Assembly: GCF_006716465.1 (NCBI RefSeq) | Contig: NZ_VFPB01000001.1 | Location: forward strand, 1,026,983 to 1,090,982 | DNA: 64,000 nucleotides | DNA from: Pseudoxanthomonas sp. 3HH-4 | GTDB lineage: Bacteria > Pseudomonadota > Gammaproteobacteria > Xanthomonadales > Xanthomonadaceae | Reading direction: 5' to 3' | Shown: positions 9,222-18,437 of the stretch, piece by piece | Layout: each line of letters begins with the position of its first letter | Numbering within the stretch: the stretch's first letter is position 1 | The notes under the pieces: generated by a model | What the model saw: only the letters and a program-made list of their open reading frames with translations | Told to the model about the DNA's origin: nothing | Databases searched by the model: none | Made by a program: the position numbers and the translations under genes

Positions 9222-11894
9222 TCAGAAGTTCTGCTCGTACTTCATGTACATCATGCGGCCGTACATGTTGTACAGGGTGTTGCTGTAGAACGGGAAGCCG
9301 AACAACGCATTGTTGATGGGCGCATCCTTGTTGGTGACGTTACGCGCACCGACCGAGATCTTCGCCTTCCACGGCAGGCTCACACCTGCCTGGACATCGA
9401 ACGTGGTCCACGACGGCAGCGTCGTTGCTGCGGTGCCGTTGGAGCTCGATCCGATGTAGTTGGTGATCACGCCGAAGTTGTAGATGCCGCCGGTCCAGTT
9501 GAGGGCCAGTTGTCCACGATCTTCCGGGAACGTTGCCGTGCCGGCGCGTTCGATGGTGCCAGCCGCGATCGGGGTGAAGTCGTACTCGAGCTGATGCGAC
9601 CACGCCAGCTTGGTATTGAACGTACCCAGGCTGTCGGTCTGGAAGCGCCAGCTGGCCTCGAAGTCCAGACCCCGTGCCGTCTGCAACGCACCATTGTCGG
9701 TCGGCAGCAGGATCAGGTTCGGAGCGCCCGGCAATACGGTGCCATTGGGGGCAGTGATCGGAGCGCCACGGGTGACGCCGTAGCCCGGCACACCGGCATC
9801 GCCGTTGCGGAAGGCCAGTGCGCGCGGCACGGTGCCGATCACGTTCTCCAGTTCGACGTCGTAGTAGTCCAGCGCGAACGACAGGTCGGCGGTGGGGCTC
9901 CACACTACGCCCAGACCCCAGTTGGTGGATTCTTCAGGGGTCAGGTTCGGGTTGGACGAAACCAGCCAAGTGTACTGACCCGACGAGGTGCAGGGATTCA
10001 CCGGGTAAGGCTGGTACGCGGCATCGCCGGTCGCGGTACGGACGGCCGTCAGCGCCGCGCACGCCAGTTCGTCACCACCGGCATGCGGCGGGCTGAGCGT
10101 GTTGACCGGCGGGCTGTTCAGGTTGGTGCTGGAGCTGTCACCGTACATGTCGACCAGGGTCGGTGCACGGAAGCCCTTGCCCCAGGTGCCACGGAACAGC
10201 AGTTCATCCAGCGGACGGAACTCCAGCGACACACGCGGCGAGAACTTGCTGCCCAGGTCGTTGTAGCTGTCGTAACGGCCGGCCAGGGTCACGTCCAGGG
10301 ACTCGAAGATCGGGAACAGCGCTTCGAAATAGGCCGCGTAGTAGGAACGCTCGCCTTCGCCGCCAGCGCCCGCGGAGCCGAACACGTTGCGTGCGGCGCT
10401 CTGGGCATCGTAGGTCTGGGTGAAGCGGTCATCGCGGTACTCGAAGCCGGTCACGAAGCCCACCGCACCGGCCGGCATCTCGAACAGGTCGAAGCTGATA
10501 TGGCCATCGCCCGTGACCGAGCGCATCTGCGATTCCACGAACACGGTGTGGCCGATACGGCCGGCGTTGGCGGCCACGCTTGCATGGGTCGGATCGAAGG
10601 GGTTGAAGGAACCCGAGTCGATCAACTGCTGCAGTGTGCTGCCGATGCCGTAGTTGTAGTTGACACTGTTCTGCGAGTTGAGGCCGTGGCCCAGGCTGAC
10701 TTCCCAGTCGGCGCCGCCGAACCACTCATTGCTGCCATTCAGGCCGACCATGTACTCGCGCTGCTTGTCCTGGCGGATCGAGTCGCGCGTACCCAGCGGG
10801 GTGAAGCGGTAGTACAGGGTGCCGGCTTCGCCGAATGGGTTGAACGGGTTGGTGGCCGAGATGGTGGGCAGCAGGCCGGGACCGCGGCCGCCATTGTCGA
10901 CCGGCGCCGAGGCGTAGACACCGAGGCTTCGGGTTTCCGAGTTCAATGCGCGGAAGAAGAACTGCGTGGACTCGGTCAGGTTGTAGTTGCCGTTGACGAA
11001 CAGGGCATTGCGACGCAGCGAGGATTCGTTCGCAGAGGTGGCACCGTGGTCGAAGGCGCAGCGGGTCGCGCTGATGCGGATGCTGTTCTCAAACTGGTCG
11101 CAGTTGGCAACGCTCTGCAGGCCGGCGCCGCCCAGGAAGGTGGCCGAGGAGTTGTACGGGCTCAGGCCCGCGGTCCACAGCGCGGCGGGAATCTTGTCGC
11201 GGACGTCCCGGTTGAACATCATGTCGCGCTGCTGGTGGTCCAGCACGAAGGTGACGTTGCCGCGGTCGGACGAGATGCCACCCGAGACGCTGAGGGTATT
11301 GCCATCGGGGCCGGCTTCGGACGAGGTCTCGTAGCTGGCGGTGACGTTCATGCCCTCATAATCCTTGCGCAGGATGATGTTGACCACGCCGCCGATCGCG
11401 TCGGAACCGTACACGGCGCCGGCGCCTTCGCGCAGGATCTCGATGCGCTCGACCGCCGAGGTCGGGATCATGTTGATGTTGGCCGCACCGCCGGCCAGGG
11501 CGCCGGAGTTGGTCATGCGACGGCCGTCGATCAGGACCAGCGTGTAGGCCGAGCCCAGGCCGCGCAGGTTGATGGTGGCCTGCGAACCCGTGGCCGAGCC
11601 CGAAGATTCGCGCGTGGAGCCGAACGAGTTGTAGACGTTGTTGCGCAGGAAGTCGGAGACCGACAGTTCGCCCGCCGCTTCGATGTCCGCACGGGTGATC
11701 GTGGTGATCGGGGCCGCTGTCTCGATATCGGTGCGCTTGATGCGCGAACCCGTCACTTCGATGCGATTGAGGGTGGTGGTTTGATCGCTGCTGGCTTCCT
11801 GAGCGAAGGCAGCGCCCACGCCCGTGGCCGACACAGTACCGACCGCGAGCGCGAACGAAATCGCGTCACGAAGCTTCGTGGTTTTGCAGTTCAT
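9222..11894 (-). CDS. TonB-dependent outer-membrane receptor (upstream copy)
   Basis: 890 residues. Signal peptide 1-31 (MNCKTTKLRDAISFALAVG...AFAQ) is a near copy of that of the receptor at 938-3835. TonB-box-like LNRIEVTGSRI, then the plug: NLRGLGSAYTLVLIDGRRM, IPTSAVERIEILREGAGAV and YGSDAIGGVVNIILRKDYEG. The barrel ends with MKYEQNF. RBS GGGAGAGAGAG. Plug and barrel loops diverge strongly from the other copy, so the two are related but likely recognise different ligands or different parts of one ligand. It heads the locus: hairpin, oxygenase, methyltransferase and glycosyltransferase follow in the same direction. Confidence 0.92.
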   Translation of the reverse strand: MNCKTTKLRDAISFALAVGTVSATGVGAAFAQEASSDQTTTLNRIEVTGSRIKRTDIETAAPITTITRADIEAAGELSVSDFLRNNVYNSFGSTRESSGSATGSQATINLRGLGSAYTLVLIDGRRMTNSGALAGGAANINMIPTSAVERIEILREGAGAVYGSDAIGGVVNIILRKDYEGMNVTASYETSSEAGPDGNTLSVSGGISSDRGNVTFVLDHQQRDMMFNRDVRDKIPAALWTAGLSPYNSSATFLGGAGLQSVANCDQFENSIRISATRCAFDHGATSANESSLRRNALFVNGNYNLTESTQFFFRALNSETRSLGVYASAPVDNGGRGPGLLPTISATNPFNPFGEAGTLYYRFTPLGTRDSIRQDKQREYMVGLNGSNEWFGGADWEVSLGHGLNSQNSVNYNYGIGSTLQQLIDSGSFNPFDPTHASVAANAGRIGHTVFVESQMRSVTGDGHISFDLFEMPAGAVGFVTGFEYRDDRFTQTYDAQSAARNVFGSAGAGGEGERSYYAAYFEALFPIFESLDVTLAGRYDSYNDLGSKFSPRVSLEFRPLDELLFRGTWGKGFRAPTLVDMYGDSSSTNLNSPPVNTLSPPHAGGDELACAALTAVRTATGDAAYQPYPVNPCTSSGQYTWLVSSNPNLTPEESTNWGLGVVWSPTADLSFALDYYDVELENVIGTVPRALAFRNGDAGVPGYGVTRGAPITAPNGTVLPGAPNLILLPTDNGALQTARGLDFEASWRFQTDSLGTFNTKLAWSHQLEYDFTPIAAGTIERAGTATFPEDRGQLALNWTGGIYNFGVITNYIGSSSNGTAATTLPSWTTFDVQAGVSLPWKAKISVGARNVTNKDAPINNALFGFPFYSNTLYNMYGRMMYMKYEQNF

Positions 11895-11966
11895 TTGTCT
11901 CTCTCTCCCGTAAGGGGTATCCCAAGGTGTCCCTCGAGGCGGTCAAAAGGGTGACCACGAAACGAG

Positions 11967-12006
11967 GGGGTGACCGGATACTAGTCGGCTTTTAACGGGA
12001 ATTAAA
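11967..12006 (-). promoter_or_regulatory. Promoter and leader start of the upstream TonB receptor
   Basis: On the minus strand: TTTAAT (12001-12006), exact 17-nt spacer, TAGTAT (11978-11983), then GGTCACCCC (11975-11967). A second GGTCACCC lies about 20 nt further into the leader. Spacing to the start codon (about 73 nt) equals that of the other receptor. The leader also shares a GGRTAYCCC block closer to the RBS. Confidence 0.7.
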
Positions 12007-12187
12007 CCCGCGTGAAGATTGAGTAGGGGGAGACGTAAGTTTTGTTACGTATTTGTGAGATGACGCACACAATTCAGCTTCCACGCGTGCCCGGATGGGG
12101 GCGGGAGAGGCAAGTCAGGGTGGTCCATTCACGGGAGCACGGCTATTCCGCCTCGGCTTGAGGCGAGCCACGGAAGGCGGTGACGGC

Positions 12188-13057
12188 TTAGAGATCCTGC
12201 TCGTACCGGACGTAAGGCACGGTGCCTTCGTCGGCGTTGTCGTTGGTCAGCGAGAACGGATTCTTGCCGCGGGTGATGACGTTTTCGGCGCCTACGGTGA
12301 GCTGCCCGCTCCACGGAGTACGCCAGGTCAGTCCCAGTCCCAAGCCCTCGAACTTGCCGGGTTGGCCAGGCACGTCGATGACGCGGCCGATGATGTTTGC
12401 GCTGAAGGGACCGTAGCCGCCGCCAACGGTGAGGCTGCGGCTGTTCCACCGTTCGGCGAACGCGGGCACGTCGGAGGCAGGTACCAGCGTGGCCTTGGCG
12501 ACTGCGCCGCCGATGGATACGAAGCCCTCGCGACCGATGTTCTTCTGTCCGAACACGGCCAGATCGTTCTGTTCGACGCGGCCCGTGCTGCGGCCGGACG
12601 ACAGCCATGCCGGCAGCGTGTCACGGCCAGTGCCGGCCGAGAGGCCGAGCTTGCCGCCCGGGCGGCTGAGAACTGCGGACGCGCTGATACGCTGGCTGGA
12701 GGTCGCTTCGTCCTCGTCATCCAGCGTCGCCAGCATGCAGTGGCTCGCGAGATTGCCGATGTTGCCGACCACACCGGCCTTGCGGTTGCAGACCAGCCCC
12801 AGCGCATCACCACTTTCCAGGCCGAATGCCGTGGTCAGTGAATTGCGGCCCATGCGCCAGCGGGCGCCGGCCTCGGCCTGTCCGGTCGGTTCCAGCAACA
12901 GGACGGCCTCGACCTTGCCATCGTTGTTCCAGATGGGCAGGGCGGTGGCCTGGGTATCGGCGGCCGGCTTGCGCGTGCTCTTCTGCGCATGCGCATCCAC
13001 CGCCACGCCGGAGGCGAGCAGCAGGGCAAGCGACAGTGACAGGCTACGCAGATTCAT
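12188..13057 (-). CDS. Secreted protein with receptor-like C-terminal strands
   Basis: 289 residues with a clear signal peptide (MNLRSLSLSLALLLASGVAVDAHAQ). The mature part begins with KSTRKPAAD and LPIWNNDGKVEAVLLLEP and is rich in alternating strands (SLTVGGGYGPFSANIIGRVI). Its end, LTVGAENVITRGKNPFS...VPYVRYEQDL, closely resembles the last strands of the neighbouring TonB receptor (ISVGARNVTNKDAP...MYMKYEQNF), but there is no plug. It is therefore probably a small outer-membrane barrel or a receptor-derived relative. From memory it resembles the family labelled XOO1806 in Xanthomonas; function unknown. Own promoter; transcribed toward the receptor. Confidence 0.65.
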   Translation of the reverse strand: MNLRSLSLSLALLLASGVAVDAHAQKSTRKPAADTQATALPIWNNDGKVEAVLLLEPTGQAEAGARWRMGRNSLTTAFGLESGDALGLVCNRKAGVVGNIGNLASHCMLATLDDEDEATSSQRISASAVLSRPGGKLGLSAGTGRDTLPAWLSSGRSTGRVEQNDLAVFGQKNIGREGFVSIGGAVAKATLVPASDVPAFAERWNSRSLTVGGGYGPFSANIIGRVIDVPGQPGKFEGLGLGLTWRTPWSGQLTVGAENVITRGKNPFSLTNDNADEGTVPYVRYEQDL

Positions 13058-13088
13058 GGCTCGCTTGAGACTCCTAAGACAACCTGGA

Positions 13089-13140
13089 GTTCCCCTCCCG
13101 AAGGGGAACCGATGCTATGCCTTTTATGTTTCTTTAACAA
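13089..13140 (-). promoter_or_regulatory. Promoter plus 5' hairpin of the gene at 12188-13057
   Basis: On the minus strand: TTGTTA (13135-13140), 17-nt spacer, TAGCAT (13112-13117). The predicted transcript begins almost directly with a hairpin of arms GTTCCCC (13109-13103) and GGGGAAC (13095-13089), which would shield the 5' end. An RBS-like TAGGAG lies near the start codon. Confidence 0.65.
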
Positions 13141-13169
13141 GTCCCCGGGGCGTCCGGCTGATGACCGGA

Positions 13170-14081
13170 CTACTGCAGGCGGTGCGGCGCTTCGGCTTCG
13201 ACCGGGTGCGGGCTGAAAAGTTCCGCGATCTCCGAAGGCGTGAACCGATACTGCTGCCCACAGAACTCGCAACGGACTTCAGCCACCCCGTCGGCCAGTG
13301 CGGCCGTCGCCTCTTCCTCCCCCAACGACTGCAGCATGCTCTCAACCCGCTCGCGCGAACAAGAGCATCCGAACCGAACTGGGCGTTCGGTCAGTATTTG
13401 CGGTGCTTCCTCGTGGAACAAGCGATGCAGCAGGTCCCGGGTGGGCACCCCCAGCAGTTCGGTTTCGCCCAGAGTGTCGAACAGGGCGCCCGCCCGGTTC
13501 CAGCCGTCGACGTCGCCTTCGTCGCCAGGCAGCTTCTGCAGCATCAGGCCGCAGGCCCGGTCGCCGTCAGCGGCCAGCAGCAGTCGTGTGGGCAACTGTT
13601 CGGACTGGCGGAAGTAGTCCTCGAAGGCCTCGGCCAGACGGCTGGCTCGAAGTCCGACCAGGCTCTGGTAGCGCTGGGGCTCGCGGGGGTCCAGTCCGGG
13701 ATTTTCGATGGTGATGGCGAGCAAGGCGTCGTCGCCCAGATCGCGCAGATCGCGGGGGGCATCCTGTTCTTCCGGCATCTGGACGATGCCGCGTACGGTG
13801 CCAGCCGCCGTGCACTCCGCGAACAGGGTACGCAGGGCGCCGCTGCTGCGGAGCTGGATGGACAATCGCCCATCCACCTTGGTGTGACCGGTGAACAGCA
13901 CCGCTGCAGCGCTGGCTTCACCCAGCAGTTCGCGGGCGGCCGGCGGATATGCGTCCTGTCCGGCCACGGCCTGCCATGTATCGTCCAGGCGCACGGCCAC
14001 GCCACGGACGCCGGCAGCGGGGAGCAGGAATCGGGTCAGGGTATCGGCGGTGGCGTCGGCGGTCACGGGAGATCCATACAT
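13170..14081 (-). CDS. hslO: Redox-regulated chaperone Hsp33
   Basis: 303 residues from the ATG at 14081 (MYGSPVTADATADTLTRFLL); an upstream in-frame ATG at 14159 gives an extension unlike Hsp33. Hsp33 is a cytoplasmic holdase switched on by oxidation of a zinc-bound cysteine centre. The C-terminal redox switch is intact: C239-S-C241 (FGCSCSRERV) and C271-E-F-C274 (RCEFCGQQYRF). The N-terminal fold shows GVRGVAVRLDDTWQ and the substrate-binding segment with DGRLSIQLRSSG. Divergent from mtgA. Confidence 0.95.
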   Translation of the reverse strand: MYGSPVTADATADTLTRFLLPAAGVRGVAVRLDDTWQAVAGQDAYPPAARELLGEASAAAVLFTGHTKVDGRLSIQLRSSGALRTLFAECTAAGTVRGIVQMPEEQDAPRDLRDLGDDALLAITIENPGLDPREPQRYQSLVGLRASRLAEAFEDYFRQSEQLPTRLLLAADGDRACGLMLQKLPGDEGDVDGWNRAGALFDTLGETELLGVPTRDLLHRLFHEEAPQILTERPVRFGCSCSRERVESMLQSLGEEEATAALADGVAEVRCEFCGQQYRFTPSEIAELFSPHPVEAEAPHRLQ

Positions 14082-14190
14082 GGGAAGTGCGGTCGGGCGG
14101 AGCGTCTCGGCATAATGCGCCGTACGAATCCGCCAAGGGAAACGCCACGATGGGGGCAACCATGACCATCCTCAAGCTCGGGATGGCCCG

Positions 14191-14964
14191 ATGAATGTTC
14201 CGACGGCCGCCAAGGCGCGGCGACCGCGTCGCTGGTTCCGCTGGCTGCTCGCGTTACCGTTGCTGTTCGCGGCCGCCAGCATCCTGCAGGTCGCCGTGCT
14301 GAGGTTCGTCGATCCGCCGTTCACCGCGTTCATGGCGGCCCGGATGTTCGAAGCCTGGGGGCAGGGGGAATGGGGCTTCCGCATTGCCTACGACTGGCGT
14401 GACATGGAACGCATCGCCCCCAGCCTGCCCGTATCGATGGTGGCGGCGGAAGACCAGAACTTCGCAAGCCACCACGGGTTCGACCTGGCTGCCATCGAGA
14501 AGGCCCGCGTGCATAACCGCAAGATGGTCGAGCGTGCCGAAAAGCGCGGCCGGCCGGTAACGCGGCTGCGTGGCGCCAGCACCATCAGCCAGCAGGTCGC
14601 CAAGAACGTGTTCCTGTGGCAAGGCCGCCATGCCGTCACGCGCTGGGCGCGGAAGGGGCTGGAGGCTTGGTACACGGTGTTGATTGAAATCCTGTGGCCG
14701 AAACATCGCATCCTGGAGGTGTACGCCAACGTCGCGGAATTCGGTGACGGGGTATACGGAGGCCAGGCGGCGGCACGGCGTTACTGGGGCAAGGATGCGG
14801 CGCGCCTGACGCCGGCCGAAAGCGCACGTCTGGCCGCGGTGCTGCCAGCACCGCGCCGCTACAGCGCGCAGAAGCCCGGTCCCTATGTGCAGCGCCAGGC
14901 ACGACGCATCCAGCGGCAGGTCGGCCAGATCGGCGGTACGGCCTATCTGGAGACGTTGCGATGA
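14191..14964 (+). CDS. mtgA: Monofunctional biosynthetic peptidoglycan transglycosylase
   Basis: 257 residues. One N-terminal membrane anchor (about 15-38) places the GT51 domain in the periplasm, where it polymerises lipid II into glycan strands. Family motifs: [14 protein letters not shown] with catalytic Glu87, [17 protein letters not shown] (127 onward), [18 protein letters not shown] and [18 protein letters not shown]. No transpeptidase domain, as usual for MtgA. The stop overlaps the next gene's start (ATGA), so it is coupled to the GT2 gene. Confidence 0.95.
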   Translation: MNVPTAAKARRPRRWFRWLLALPLLFAAASILQVAVLRFVDPPFTAFMAARMFEAWGQGEWGFRIAYDWRDMERIAPSLPVSMVAAEDQNFASHHGFDLAAIEKARVHNRKMVERAEKRGRPVTRLRGASTISQQVAKNVFLWQGRHAVTRWARKGLEAWYTVLIEILWPKHRILEVYANVAEFGDGVYGGQAAARRYWGKDAARLTPAESARLAAVLPAPRRYSAQKPGPYVQRQARRIQRQVGQIGGTAYLETLR

Positions 14965-16001
14965 GCGCTGTGGGCATGTGGCAGGTCACCGTGGTGGTGG
15001 CCGCTTACAACGAAGCGCAATCGCTGCCACTGCTGCATCCGCGCATCATGGCTGCACTGGACGCGATCCCGGAGGTGCAGGGTCGCGTCCTGTATGTGGA
15101 TGATGGCAGCCGGGATGACACGTGGCCGGTGCTGCGCGCCCTGGCCGCAGCGGATTCCCGGGTCTCGGTGCTGCGGCTTTCACGCAACTTCGGCAAGGAA
15201 GCGGCGCTGACGGCGGGACTGGATCGGGTGGAAACCGGTGCGGCCCTGATCCTGGATGCCGATGGCCAGGACCCTCCGGAGCTGATTGGGGAATTCGTGC
15301 GCCAGTGGCAGGCCGGTTACGACAACGTGCACGGCACGCGGATCGCGCGCGACGGCGAGGGCTGGCTGAAGCGCGCCACTGCGCATGCGTTCTACCGCGT
15401 GATCGGCCGTTTGTCGAAGACACCCATCCCCGCCGACACCGGCGACTTCCGGCTGCTCTCGCCGCGTGCGCTTGCCGCATTGCGCGAACTGCGGGAGCGG
15501 CACCGTTTCATGAAGGGGTTGTTCGGCTGGGTCGGATTCAACCAGGTGGCAGTGCCCTACCATCGCGAAGCACGGGTGGCAGGCAGCAGCAGCTTCGGTT
15601 TCTGGAAGCTGTGGAACTTCGCGCTGGAGGGCATCACCAGTTTCACCACCGCGCCGTTGAGGGTCGCGACCTACATCGGCGTGCTCACGGCACTGTTGGC
15701 GTTCGCATTCGCCATCTACATCGTGACCAAGGCGTTCCTGTTCGGGGATCCGGTCGCGGGCTGGCCGACCATGATGGTGGTCATCCTGTTCCTCGGCGGC
15801 ACGCAGCTGGTAGCGCTGGGACTGATCGGCGAATACCTGGGCCGTCTGTACGAGGAATCCAAGCAGCGTCCGCTATACCTCGTCGACGCGTGGCAACCGG
15901 CGGCGGCAGGAGTATCCTTGCCCGTGCCAGATCGACCCGCTCCCCATTCCGGAGATCGCCATGCGCACGGTTCGTCAGTTGCTGGGGTCGAAGACCCCTG
16001 A
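14961..16001 (+). CDS. GT2 polyprenyl-phosphate-type glycosyltransferase
   Basis: 346 residues. The GT-A domain occupies 1-230: [24 protein letters not shown] (47-50 DDGS), [15 protein letters not shown], the metal-binding DAD at 99-101 in [12 protein letters not shown], and [13 protein letters not shown]. Two membrane helices follow (about 235-258 and 270-293), then [20 protein letters not shown]. This is the architecture of undecaprenyl-phosphate glycosyltransferases such as GtrB and ArnC, which load a sugar on the lipid carrier for transfer outside the membrane. The acceptor system is not in the window. The last 30 residues are low-complexity and encoded by DNA overlapping the CBS gene by 41 nt in another frame. 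Confidence 0.88.
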   Translation: MSAVGMWQVTVVVAAYNEAQSLPLLHPRIMAALDAIPEVQGRVLYVDDGSRDDTWPVLRALAAADSRVSVLRLSRNFGKEAALTAGLDRVETGAALILDADGQDPPELIGEFVRQWQAGYDNVHGTRIARDGEGWLKRATAHAFYRVIGRLSKTPIPADTGDFRLLSPRALAALRELRERHRFMKGLFGWVGFNQVAVPYHREARVAGSSSFGFWKLWNFALEGITSFTTAPLRVATYIGVLTALLAFAFAIYIVTKAFLFGDPVAGWPTMMVVILFLGGTQLVALGLIGEYLGRLYEESKQRPLYLVDAWQPAAAGVSLPVPDRPAPHSGDRHAHGSSVAGVEDP

Positions 16002-16389
16002 GGTCTTTTCGGTTTCTCCCGATGCCTCCGTCCTCGATGCCATCAAGCTGATGGCGGAGAAGGGCGTGGGCGCGGTGCTCGCCATGCAGGGCGAGCGACT
16101 CTGCGGCATCGTGTCCGAGCGCGACTATGCGCGCAAGGTGGTGCTACAGGGACGGTCTTCATCCAACACGCCGGTGCGCGACATCATGACGGCCAAGGTG
16201 GTGACGGTACGTCCGGACGACAGTGTCGACCACTGCATGCAGATCGTCACCGAACATCGCATCCGTCATCTGCCGGTGGTGGAAGGCGAGGCGATCGTCG
16301 GCGTGATTTCCATCGGCGATCTGGTCAAGGCCGTGATCGAGGACCAGCAGGTCGAGCTGGACCAGTTGCAGCGCTACATCGCCAGCTGA
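15961..16389 (+). CDS. Tandem CBS-domain protein
   Basis: 142 residues consisting of two CBS domains and little else: domain 1 about 8-62 (VFSVSPDASVLDAIKLMAEKG...GIVSERDYARKV), domain 2 about 75-130 (MTAKVVTVRPDDSVDHCMQI...HLPVVEGEAIVGVISIGDL). Stand-alone CBS pairs bind adenosine nucleotides (AMP, ATP, SAM, NAD) and act as sensors or as regulators of partner enzymes. The partner is unknown. The start is inside the 3' end of the GT2 gene in a different frame; the RBS-like GGAG at about 15950 supports this start. Confidence 0.9.
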   Translation: MRTVRQLLGSKTPEVFSVSPDASVLDAIKLMAEKGVGAVLAMQGERLCGIVSERDYARKVVLQGRSSSNTPVRDIMTAKVVTVRPDDSVDHCMQIVTEHRIRHLPVVEGEAIVGVISIGDLVKAVIEDQQVELDQLQRYIAS

Positions 16390-16400
16390 GCCTGACATCA

Positions 16401-18350
16401 CTACTTCGCGTACTGCCCGCCACAGCCACTGTCTTCACCGGGACCCACTTCGATCGTCGCCAGCAGCGCGGCGGGCGGTGCGATGCTGCCCAATGCGAGC
16501 GCGGTGGCGCCGCGCAGCCCGAGTCGCTTGAAGTCGGGACGGAACGACGGGTCCTTGAACGTGCCACCCACCACCAGGGGTGAGCGAAGCGCCAGGATGC
16601 TGCGGTCCTTCGGTCTTGGACGCAGCTCCAGGTCCAACGTCTCGTCTTTCAGGCTGATCTCGCCTTTGCCGACGATGAGCGTATCGGTGGTGTCGAACGC
16701 GAGTGCACGTGTCTGCATCACGCCGCCCTTGACGGCGAAGTCGCCGAATGCGCAGCGGACGGGCACGGTGCGGTCTTTCGTCAACAGGAACTTCAATGCC
16801 TCGGCGATATCGAGGCCCGCCAATTCCATCAGCAGGTTGCTGATCTGGCCACGGCCCATGCCGATGGCGACGTCGCCGCTGGAGCTGCCCAGGATGGCGG
16901 CGATGGAATTGCCGGAGCCTGTCAGCGAGATATCGCCGCCAATGCGCCCGATGGCGGACTTTGTCAGTTCGGCCCGGGGGAAAAGTTCTCCCAGGTCGAG
17001 TCCGCGCGCCGCGATGCGGGCCTGGGTGCGAATCGGGCTTCTGCGCGCATCCATGCGGATCTGCGAGCGGATGTCGCCCTGCGCGACACCGAAGTTCAGC
17101 GGCTCCAGGCGCAACAGACCGCCTTCGAGCAGCAGATGTGCATCCATGTCATCGAGGGGCAGGCCCGGGGCATTGATGCGGTGGGCCTTCCAGCGCACGT
17201 CGGCGTCCATCGCGCGCAGCTTCGCGAGGTTGTAGGGCGTGTCGGGGAGCATCCGGGCGTCGGCGGCCAGTGCGGTGGCCGCGGCACGTTGTTGGGCGTT
17301 GGCGGCTTCGCTGCCCCCGGTCTGTGGTGGTGCACCCACGAAACCCGCCAGATCGTCGAAGTCGAGCCGCTTCGATGCGAGGTTTGCCTTCAGGAAAGGA
17401 CGTTCGCGGCCGACCGTCACGCTGGCGGAGCCACCCAGGTCGCTGTCGCCGACGACGCCGGTGAATCCATCGTAGTTCCAGGTGTTGCCGTCGCGGGTGA
17501 AGCGGCCATCAAGGCGGTAGGGTGGTGTGGGTGGCGTGGCCACGCCGATCAGCGGGAACAGGTCTTCCAGGTTCTGCCCCGCGAGCATGAGCTTGAGGTC
17601 GAAGTCGCGCAGGCGGAACGGATCCAGCAGTGTCCCGCGTGCGTGCGCCCGGGTAGCGCCGGCAGTGGCGCGGAGATCGATACGGTAAGGATTGTCGGTC
17701 TCCCGCAGTGCCAGAGGCGAGGCCACTTGGCCGGAGAGAGTGAACCGGTTTCCGGACCATCGGCCCTTGCCTTCGATATCGACAGGGGGCGAATCCGAAG
17801 GCGTCGCCCCCGTAGTGCTTGCCAGCCGGATATCCACGTCCGTCCTGCGTGCCGGGTCGAGGAACAGCAGGCGTCCGTCGTCGATCCAGAGCGCCCGATA
17901 GATGATGCGGCTTTCGCCATCGCGGTCACCGAACACCCAGTTGCCCTCGCGGTCGGGCCCGGTTTCGAGCCGGAGGTGCGGCTTCGTCAGCCGGATGTTC
18001 GTGATGCGTGTTTCCCGCTTGAACAGGAGCGGCCAGATTTCCACGCTCAGTTCTGCGCGCTCTGCGGAGGCCATCACTGGGACCTTCGACCAGGGTGCAT
18101 TGCCGAAGCTCAGGGTGTCCGCGCGGAGCGTCGTCACGCGCCCGAGGTCGACGTCCAGATCGCCCGCAATCTCGAAACTGCGCCCGGTCTGCCACGTGAC
18201 GATGCGTTCGATGGGGCCGCGAAGCCAGTTCCACTGGAAGAGCAGCACCAGCACCACCAAACACGCAGCCAGCGTGCCCAGCACCAGCGTGCGGGTGCGC
18301 GTCAACGTGCGTAGAGCGAAACGGCTGCGTGGGGATGGCGCTTCGTCCAT
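16401..18350 (-). CDS. AsmA family protein
   Basis: 649 residues. One N-terminal membrane anchor (LVLGTLAACLVVLVLLFQW, about 25-45) followed by the conserved AsmA opening GPIERIVTWQTGRSFEIAGDLDVDLG; the rest is periplasmic beta-rich sequence. The C-terminal AsmA signature is present: ISLTGSGNSIAAILGSSSGDV, then LMELAGLDIAEALKFLL, LAFDTTDTLIVGKGEISLKD and PLVVGGTFKDPSFRPD. AsmA-type proteins resemble bridge-like lipid transporters and affect outer-membrane lipid balance. Convergent with the CBS gene, 11 nt apart. Confidence 0.9.
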   Translation of the reverse strand: MDEAPSPRSRFALRTLTRTRTLVLGTLAACLVVLVLLFQWNWLRGPIERIVTWQTGRSFEIAGDLDVDLGRVTTLRADTLSFGNAPWSKVPVMASAERAELSVEIWPLLFKRETRITNIRLTKPHLRLETGPDREGNWVFGDRDGESRIIYRALWIDDGRLLFLDPARRTDVDIRLASTTGATPSDSPPVDIEGKGRWSGNRFTLSGQVASPLALRETDNPYRIDLRATAGATRAHARGTLLDPFRLRDFDLKLMLAGQNLEDLFPLIGVATPPTPPYRLDGRFTRDGNTWNYDGFTGVVGDSDLGGSASVTVGRERPFLKANLASKRLDFDDLAGFVGAPPQTGGSEAANAQQRAAATALAADARMLPDTPYNLAKLRAMDADVRWKAHRINAPGLPLDDMDAHLLLEGGLLRLEPLNFGVAQGDIRSQIRMDARRSPIRTQARIAARGLDLGELFPRAELTKSAIGRIGGDISLTGSGNSIAAILGSSSGDVAIGMGRGQISNLLMELAGLDIAEALKFLLTKDRTVPVRCAFGDFAVKGGVMQTRALAFDTTDTLIVGKGEISLKDETLDLELRPRPKDRSILALRSPLVVGGTFKDPSFRPDFKRLGLRGATALALGSIAPPAALLATIEVGPGEDSGCGGQYAK

Positions 18351-18437
18351 GGCCCCATCGTCCCGCGCCGCGTGTTCATGTGTTGCGAAGTGCGTGCCCG
18401 CCGGTTCATGTGCGGGACACGAACGTCGAGATCCGGT

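Noticed and set aside
9021..11954. 977-codon plus-strand frame antisense to the upstream receptor
   Set aside because: Same reason; no RBS, no recognisable motif.
12149..12165. CGCCTC/GAGGCG hairpin as terminator for the gene at 12188
   Set aside because: Only 6 bp and no T-run on the minus strand.
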